Source: Rhinopithecus roxellana
Taxonomy: Eukaryota > Chordata > Mammalia > Primates > Cercopithecidae
NCBI RefSeq assembly: GCF_007565055.1
Contig: NC_044568.1
Span: 38,281,156 to 38,345,155, forward strand
Reading direction: 5' to 3'
Length of the DNA: 64,000 nucleotides
Shown here piece after piece: positions 57,362 through 64,000 of the stretch; the stretch's first letter is position 1; each line of letters opens with the position of its first letter. The notes beneath the pieces are model-generated. The model saw only the letters and a list, made by a program, of their open reading frames with translations. It searched no databases and was not told the DNA's origin. Position numbers and translations under genes: made by a program.

Positions 57362-60300
57362 TCAACTCCCACTTATGAGTGAGAACATGAGGTGTTTGGT
57401 TTTCTGTTCCTGTGTTAATTTGCTGAGAATGATGGTTTCCAGCTTCATCCATGTCCCTGCAAAGGATATGAACTCATCCTTTTTTATGGCTGCATAGTAT
57501 TCTATGGTGTATATGTGCTACATTTTCTTTAACAAGTCAATCATTGATGGGCATTTGGGTTGGTTCCAAGTCTTTGTTATTGTTAATAATTCTGCAATAA
57601 ACATACATGTGCACGTGTCTTTAGAGGAGTACGATTTATAATCCTTTGGGTATATATCCAGTAATGGGATTGCTGGATCTAATGGTATTTCTGGTTCTAG
57701 ATCCTTGAGGAATTGCCACACTGTCTTCCACAATGGTTGAACTAATTTACACTCCCACCAACACTGTAAAAGTGTTCCTATTTCTCCTCTCCAGCATCTG
57801 TTTTTTCCTGACTTTTTAATAATCGCCATTCTAACTGGTGTAAGATGGTATCTCATTGTGGCTTTGATTTGCATTTCTCTAATATCAGTGATGATGAGTT
57901 TTTTTTATGTGTTTGTTGGCTGCATAGATGTCTTATTTTGAGAAGTGTCTGTTCATATCCTTCACCCACTTTTTGATAGGGTTGTTTTTTTTTCTTGTAA
58001 ATTTGTTTAAGTTCCTTGTAGATTCTGGATATTAGCCCTTTGTCAGATAGATAGATTGCAAAAATTGTTTCCCATTCTGTAGGTTGCCTGTTCACTCTAA
58101 TGATAGTTTATTTTGCTGTGCAGAAGCTCTTTGGTTTAATTAGATCCCATTTGTCAATTTCAGCTTTTGTTGCCATTGCTTTTGGTGTTTTAGTTATGAA
58201 GTCTTCGCCCATGCCTACCTCTTAATGGTATTGCCTAGGTTTTCTTCTAGCGTTTTTATGGTTTTAGGTCTTACATTTAAGTCCTTAATCCATCTTGAGT
58301 TAATTTTTGTATAAGGTGTAAGAAAGGGGTCCAGTTTCAGTTTTCTGCATATGGCCAGCCAGTTTTCCCAACACCATTTATTAAATATGGAAACCTTTCC
58401 CATTGCTTGTTTTTGTCAGGGTGGTGAAAGAACAAGTGGTTGTAGATGTGTGATGTTACTTCTGAGGCCTCTGTTCTGTTCCATTGGTCTATGTATCTGT
58501 TTTGGTACCAGGATCATGCTGTTTTGGTTACTGTAGCCTTGTAGTGTAGTTTGAAGTCAGATAGTATGATGCCTCCAGCTTTGTTCTTTTTGTTTATGAT
58601 TGTCTTTGTTATATGGGCTCTTTTTGGTTCCATATTAAATTTAACATAGTTTTTTCTAATTATTTGAAATAAGTCAAAGGTAGCTTGATGGGTATAGCAT
58701 TTAACCTATAAATTACTTTGGGCAGTATGGCCATTTTCACTATATTGTTTCTTCCTATCCATAAGCATGGAATGTTTTTCCATTTGTTTGTGCTCTCTTT
58801 CTTATTTCCTTGAGCAGTGGTTTGTAGTTCTCTTTGAAGAGATTCTTCCCATCTCTTGTGGATTGTTTTCTTAGGTATTTTACTCTATTTGTAGCAATTG
58901 TGAATGGGAATTCACTCCTGATTTGGCTCTCTGTCTATTATGAATGTATAGGAATTCTTGTGATTTCACACATTGATTTTGTATGCTTTGTAGTTTGTTG
59001 AGAGTTTTTAGCACGAAGGGGTGTTGAATTGTATTGAGGCCTTTTCTGCGTCTATTGAGATAATCATGTGGTTTTTGTCATTGGTTATGTTTATGTGGTG
59101 AATTATGTTTATTGATTTGCATATGTTGAACCAGTTTTGCATTTCAGGGATGAAGCTAACTTGATTGTGTTGGAAAAGCTTTTTGATGTGCTGCTGGATT
59201 CAGTTTTCCAGTATTTTATTGAGGATTTTCACATTGATGTTCATGAGGGATATTGGCTTGAATTTTTTTTTGTTGCTATGTCTCTGACGGGTTTTGGTAT
59301 CATGATGATGCTGGCCTCATAAAATAAGTTAGGGAGGAGTTTCTTTTTTTCTACAGTTTGGAATAGTTTCAGAAGGAATGGTACCAGCTCTTCTTTTTAC
59401 CTCTGGTGGAATTCAGCATGAATCTGTCTGGTCCTGGGCTTTTTTTGGTTGGTAGGCTATTAATTACTGCTTCAATTTAAGAAAATGTTATTGGTCTATT
59501 CAGGGATTTGAATTTTTCTTGGTTGAGTCTTGGGAGGGTGTATGTGTCCAGGAATTTATCCATTTCTTCTAGATTTTCTAGTTTATTTGCATAAAGGTGT
59601 TTATAGTATTCTCCGATGGTAGTTTGTATTTTTGTAGGATCAGTGGTGATATCTCCTTTATCAATTTCTATTGTGTCTATTTGATTCTTCTTTCTTTTCT
59701 TCTTTATTAGTCTGGCTAATGGTCTATCTGTTTTGTTAATCTTATCAAAAAAAAAAAAGCAGTCCTGGATTCATCAATTTTTTGAAGTGTTTTTCCTGTC
59801 TCTATCTCCTTCAGTTCTGCTCTCATCTTAGTTATTTCTTTTCTTCTGCTAGCTTTTGAATTTGTTTCCTCTTGCTTCTCTAGTTCTTTTAACTGTGATG
59901 TTAGGGTGTCGATTTTAGATATTTTCTGCTTTCTCCTGTGGGAATTTAGTGCTATACATTTCCCTCCAAACACTGCCATAGCTGTGTCCCAGAGATTCTG
60001 GTACGTTGTGTATTTGTTCTCATTGGTTTCAAAGACCTTATTTATTTCTGCCTTAATTTCATTGTTTACTCAGTAGTCATTTAGGAGCAAGTTGTTAAGT
60101 TGCCATGTAGTTGTGCGGTTTTGAGTGAGTTTCTTAATCCTGAATTCTAATTTGATTTTGCTGTGGTCTGAGAGACTGTTTTTTGTGATTTCTGTTCTTT
60201 GCATTTGTTAAGGAGTGTTTTACTTCCAATTATGTGGTCAATTTTAGAATAAGTGTGATGTGGTGTTGAGAAGAATGTATATTCTGTTGACTTGGTGTGG

Positions 60301-60810
60301 AGAGTTCTGTAGATGTCTATTAGGTCTGCTTGGTCCAGAGCTGAGTTCCAAGGTTTGAATATCCTTGTTAATTTTCTGTCTCATTGATCTGTCTAATATT
60401 GACAGTGAGGTGCTAAAGTCTCCCACTATTATTGTGTGGGAGTCTAATTCTCTTTGTAGGTCTCTGATAAATTGCTATATGAATCTAGGTGCTACTGTAT
60501 TGCATGCATGTATATTTAGGATAGTTAACTCTTCTTGTTGCATTGATCCCTTTACCATTATGTAATGCCCTTGTCTTTTTTTTTTTAACCTTTGTTGCTG
60601 TTTTATTGCTTTCCATTTGCTTGGTAAATATTCCTCCATCCCTTTATTTTGAGTCTATGTGTGTCTTTGCAAGTGAGATGGGTCTCCTAAATACAGCACA
60701 CTGACGGATCTTGACTCTATCCAATTTGCCAGTCTGTGTCTTTTAATTGGGGCATTTAGCCTGTTTACACTTAAGGTTAATATTGTTATGTGTAAATTTA
60801 ATCCTGTCAT
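57362..60810 (-). pseudogene. L1PA ORF2, broken and lacking the RT core
   Basis: ORF2 in active elements is the endonuclease/reverse transcriptase (about 1,275 residues, ~3.83 kb). Here, from the expected ATG (60810; ATGACAGGATTAAAT) to the expected stop (TGA near 57364), there are only about 3,449 bases. The endonuclease motif normally like GDFNTPLS reads GDFSTSLS (60244-60426 frame). The early RT part is seen at 59716-59979, and the C-terminal cysteine region at 57518-57874. At about 58981-59000 the plus-strand text jumps from GATTTTGTATGCTTTG to TTGTTGAGAGTTTTTAGC. In my memory of L1 these flank the segment that encodes the FADD active site. Many stops and shifts are also present. Confidence 0.8.
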
Positions 60811-60873
60811 TATGATGCTAGCTGGTTATTTTACCCATTAGTTGATGCAGTTTCTTCATAGTGTCAGTGGTCG

Positions 60874-61872
60874 TTACAATTTGGTATGTTTTTGCAGTGG
60901 GTGGTACCAGTGCTTCCTTTCGGAGCTCTTATAAAGCAGGCCTGGTGGTGACGAAATCTCTCAGCATTTGCTTGTCTGTAAAGGATTTTATTTCTCCTTC
61001 ACTTATGAAGCTTAGTTTGGCTGGATATGAAATTCTGGGTTGAGAATTCTTTTCTTTAAGAATGTTGAATATTGGCCTCCACTCTCTTCTGGCTTATAGG
61101 GTTTCTGCAGAGAGACACACTGTTATTCTGATGGGCTTCTTTTTGTGGGTAATCCGACCTTTCTCTCTGGCTGCCCTTGATTTTTTTTTCTTTCATTTCA
61201 ACTTTGGGGTATCTGACCATTATACGTCTTGGGGTTGCTCTTCTCGAGGAGTATCTTTGTGGTGTCCTCTGTATTTCCTGAATTTGAATGTTGGGCTTTC
61301 TTGCTATGTTGAGGAAGTTCTCCTGGATAACATCCTGAAGAATATTTTCCAACTTGGTTCCATTCTCCCCATCACTTTCAGGTACACCAATCAAACATAG
61401 GCTTAGTCTTTTCACATAGTCCCATATTTCTTGGAGGCTTTGTTCTTTTCATTCTTTTTTCTCTAATCTTGTCTTCATGCTTTATTTCATTAAGTTGATC
61501 TTCAATCTCTGATATCTTTTCTTCCACTTGATTGATTCAGATTTTGATACTTGTGTATGCTTCATGAAATTCTCGTGCTGTGTTTTTCCAGCTCCTTCAG
61601 GTCATTTATGTTCTCTAAACTGGTTATTCTAGTTAGCAATTTCTCTAACCATTTTTCAAAGTTCTTAGCTTCCTTGTATTGGGTTAGAATATGCTCTTTA
61701 GCTTGGAGCAGTTTGTTGCTACCCACCATCTGAAGCCTACTTCTGTCAATTCATCTAATTCATTCTCCATCCCATTTTGTTCTCTTGCTGGTGAAGAGTT
61801 GTGATCCTTTGGAGGAGAAGAGACATTCTTGTTTTTGGAATTTTCAGCCTTTTTGTGCTTGTTTTTCCTCAT
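60874..61872 (-). pseudogene. L1PA ORF1, broken
   Basis: ORF1 encodes in active elements the coiled-coil RNA-binding chaperone that packages L1 RNA. The start ATG (minus strand, 61872) and the first ~62 codons are readable (MRKNKHKKAENSKNKNVSSP begins it), then a stop follows in the part that leads into the coiled coil. A second open stretch (61056-61415) covers the RRM/CTD region with LIGVPESDGENGTKLENILQ, but it shifts out of frame after VEMKEK. Length from ATG to the expected TAA is about 999 bases, a little under the family's ~1,015, so small deletions are present. An upstream 5'UTR and downstream ORF2 are in normal order. Confidence 0.85.
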
Positions 61873-63211
61873 CTTTGTGGATTTATCTACCTTTGGTCTT
61901 TGATGTTGGTGACCTTTGGATGGGGTTTTTGTGTGGACATCCTTTTTGATGATGTTGATGCTATTCCTTTCTGTTTGTTAGTTTTCCTTCTAACAGTCAG
62001 GTCCCTCTGCGGCAGGTCAGCTGGAGTTTGCTGGAGGTCCACTCCAGACCCTGTTTGCCTAAGAATCACCAGTGGAGGCTGCAGAACAGCAAAGATTGCT
62101 GCCTGTTCCTTCCTCTGGAAGCTTTGTCTCAGAGGGGCAGCTGCCAGATGCCAGCTGAAACTCGCCTGTATAAGGTGTCTGTTGACGCCTGCTGGGAAGT
62201 TTCTGCCAGTCAGGAGGCACGGGGGTCAAGCACCCACTTAGGGAGGCAGTGTCTCCCTTATCAGAGCTCAAGCGTTGTTCTGGGAGATCCACTGCTCTCT
62301 TCAGAACCAGCAGGCAGGAAAATTTAAGTCTGCTGAAGCTGCACCCACAGCTGCCCCTTCCCTCAGGTGCTCTGTCCCAGGGAGATGGGAGTTTTATCTA
62401 TAAGCCCCTGACTGGAGGGGCTGCCTTTCTTTCAGAGATGCTCTGGCCAGAGAAGAGGAATCTAGAGAAGCAGTCTGGGTACAGTAGCTTTGCCAAGCTG
62501 TGGTGGGCTCTGCCTGATTCAAACTTCCCAGTGGCTTTGTTTGCATTGTGAGGGGAAACCACCTACTCAAGCCTCAGTAATGGCAGAGGCCTCTCCCACT
62601 AAGTTCAAACATCCCAGGTTGATTTCAGACTGCTGTGTTGTCAGTGAGAATTTAAAGCCAGTGGATCTTAGCTTCCTGGGTTCCATGGGGGTGGGATCTG
62701 CTGGGCTAGACCACTTGGCTCCCTGGCTTCAGCCCTCTTTCCAGGGGAGTGAATGGTTCTGTCTCGCTGGCATTCCAGGCACCACTTGGTATGAAAAAAA
62801 AAGCTCCTGCAGTTAGCTCCATGTCTGCCGAAACAACTGCCCAGTTTTGTACTTGAAACCCAGGGCCCTGGTGCTGTAGGCTCCCGAGGGAATCTCCTGG
62901 TTTTGCGGGTTGCGAAGACAGTGGGAAAAGCTTAGTGACTGGGCTGGAGAGCACCATTCCTCACAGCATAGTCTCTCATAGCTTTCCTTGGCTAGGCGAG
63001 GGAGTTCCCTGATCCCTTGCACTTCCTGGGTGAGGTGACACCCCACCCTGCTTCTGCTCACCCTCCGTGGGCTCCACCCACTGTCTAACCAGTTCCAATG
63101 AGATAAGCCAGGTACCTCAGTTGGAAATGCAGAAATCACCCACCTTCTGCATTATCTCCCTGGAGATGCAGACAAGAGCTGTTCCTAAATGGCCATCTTG
63201 CTACTCACCTT

Positions 63212-63260
63212 CTATGTCGAATTCAGATCTCAAACATATTAAAAAGCCAAGAATCTCAAG
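63212..63260 (-). mobile_element. MIR SINE, right part (split by L1PA)
   Basis: This continues the MIR interrupted at 57117: CTATGTCGAATTCAGATCTC then AAACAT fits the 'GGATTCGAACCCAGGTCTG' region of reversed MIR. It is short and diverged. Confidence 0.45.
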
Positions 63261-63316
63261 TTTTTGTTGAGGTTGCAGAGTCACTACACAAAGAAGCCCA
63301 CAGCTTGTTTCTCTCA

Positions 63317-63317
<1 letters not shown>

Positions 63318-63360
<43 letters not shown>
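63318..63360 (+). repeat. (A)43 tract
   Basis: An uninterrupted run of 43 A is the longest homopolymer in the window. The preceding ~90 bases (ending TTGTTTCTCTCAC) do not match an Alu or L1 3' end that I know, so its origin is unclear. Confidence 0.95.
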
Positions 63361-63363
<3 letters not shown>

Positions 63364-63404
63364 TGTTTGGGAGTATCCTTCTTTTTGTCATTCCTTTATC
63401 TTTA
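63361..63404. other. Short unassigned spacer
   Basis: Sequence between the A-run and the L2-like fragment; nothing recognised. Confidence 0.5.
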
Positions 63405-63485
63405 TGGTATTTATTCATTCAAATGCTATTTAGCAACTGCTGGGTCCCAGGCATCAAGGCGAAGGGTGAGGATTCAGAGAAGACA
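63405..63485 (-). mobile_element. L2/MIR 3'-end fragment
   Basis: TTTATTCATTCAAATGCTAT, then CAACTGCTGGGTCCCAGGCA fits the reverse complement of the L2/MIR 3' end ('TTCATTCAACAAATATTTATTGAGC...GTGCCAGGCA'). Confidence 0.6.
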
Positions 63486-63900
63486 TCTCTTAGGAGCTCT
63501 GACTGCAGTAGGTAAAACAACCCTGATTCCCTGATTTTCCCTTTACTGACACATATTGACACAAGTTCTGGAAAAATACGGAAGTAAGCAATAAATGGGC
63601 TCTTTCTTAACAAACCATTGAAGCATTATCTTGTCATTGGGAATAAAACAGCAGCTGCTTGATTACAAACAGCACCATTTGGTAGACTTCTATGAACATT
63701 AAACAAAGAATAACCCATTTGATTTCTTCATATTTCTAAACAAGGTTTGAATTTCTGCCTTAAGCTGTACTTTATGCCAATAAAATAAACCGAGAGTGCC
63801 CTTTAATAAAAGGTGCACTGAAACTTTATGATATCCTACATATCCCTCTTCAGCTTAGGAAAAAATGACGACTCATTCTGATAAATTGTGCAGCAACATA
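63486..63900. other. Nothing recognised
   Basis: Mixed-composition unique sequence. Confidence 0.5.
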
Positions 63901-63995
63901 CATTGTTTCATTCAAGAAATATTTTATTCATGAATTTTGCATCAAACACTATAAAATAGAGTAGTAAATATCATATGATCCCTGATCTTAGAAAG
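63901..63995 (-). mobile_element. L2/MIR 3'-end fragment
   Basis: TTTCATTCAAGAAATATTTT followed, about 60 bases on, by ATGATCCCTGATCTTAGAAA then GCTT resembles the antisense L2 3' end and its 'GATCCCTGCCCTCATGGAGCTT' neighbour. Confidence 0.5.
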
Positions 63996-64000
63996 CTTAA

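Larger units (their letters stand above)
57118..63211 (-). mobile_element. Nearly full-length L1PA LINE-1, inactive
   Basis: A 6,094-base LINE-1 lies on the minus strand. It has an A-rich 3' tail at 57118-57155, a 3'UTR, ORF2 (about 57362-60810), an inter-ORF spacer, ORF1 (about 60874-61872) and a 5'UTR of about 1.3 kb ending GATGGCCATTTAGGAACAGC near 63196. The duplication CTATGTCAAATTC (57105-57117) versus CTATGTCGAATTC (63212-63224) matches 12 of 13 and shows a complete insertion, including the 5' end. The 5'UTR text resembles L1PA6-L1PA8 types. Both ORFs are broken and ORF2 is short by about 380 bases, so it cannot move by itself. Confidence 0.95.

Noticed and set aside
61801..62241. 146-codon plus-strand open frame, the longest in the window
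   Set aside because: It is antisense to the 5'UTR and start of ORF1 of the minus-strand L1PA; L1 5'UTRs are G+C-rich and yield long antisense frames by chance.

Overview
This is nuclear genomic DNA from a primate. I see no complete functional protein-coding gene and no recognisable tRNA or rRNA gene. Nearly all of the structure comes from layers of transposable elements in AT-rich, otherwise unrecognised sequence, as in an intergenic region or a long intron. Two Alu copies (17435-17751 and 39536-39826) carry variants that I associate with the Old World monkey AluYR group rather than human AluY, so a cercopithecid such as macaque, baboon or vervet is the best guess. Family names come from memory of consensus sequences, because no repeat search was possible; the broad class is firmer than the subfamily.

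Layout. 1-2570: AT-rich unique DNA with one GC-richer unidentified block. 2574-6836: an L1PB-like LINE, plus strand, with a long 5'UTR built of about four tandem ~270-300 bp units, a broken ORF1 holding an Alu, and a deletion running into late ORF2; a second Alu follows. 7310-11235: a decayed ERVL-like provirus (two LTR-like ends, pol remnant) interrupted by a MaLR-type LTR. 11352-14175: an L1MA-like LINE whose 5'UTR is joined directly to the last third of ORF2. 15302-16164: an LTR-like repeat holding a Tigger-type MITE. 17435-17751: AluYR. 17850-22200: an ancient L1M on the minus strand, with a Tigger-type MITE, a 63-bp L1 micro-insertion and an internal duplication. It lies head-to-head with a plus-strand L1M/HAL1-like element (22205-27610) that is interrupted by a younger L1PA 3' end and a Tigger1-type element.

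27.6-34.4 kb is mostly unrecognised. 34.4-40.4 kb holds L1ME-like, MaLR, MIR and L2 fossils and a second AluYR. A short minus-strand open frame at 40435-40600 with a hAT-transposase-like motif is the only non-LINE peptide I would look at twice. 43-45 kb has a Tigger1 element split by an LTR-like insertion. 47.3-49.4 kb is an L1M split by a MaLR LTR and flanked by an Alu. 54918-55089 is an uninterrupted 172-bp polypyrimidine tract. 57118-63211 is an almost complete minus-strand L1PA, bounded by a 13-bp target-site duplication and inserted into a MIR. Its ORFs are broken, and by my reckoning its ORF2 lacks the segment that encodes the reverse transcriptase active site.

No previously undescribed biological system is evident. 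The more unusual points are the tandem-unit L1 5'UTR, the L1M duplication, the 5'UTR/ORF2 fusion LINE, the 63-bp micro-insertion and the hAT-like open frame.
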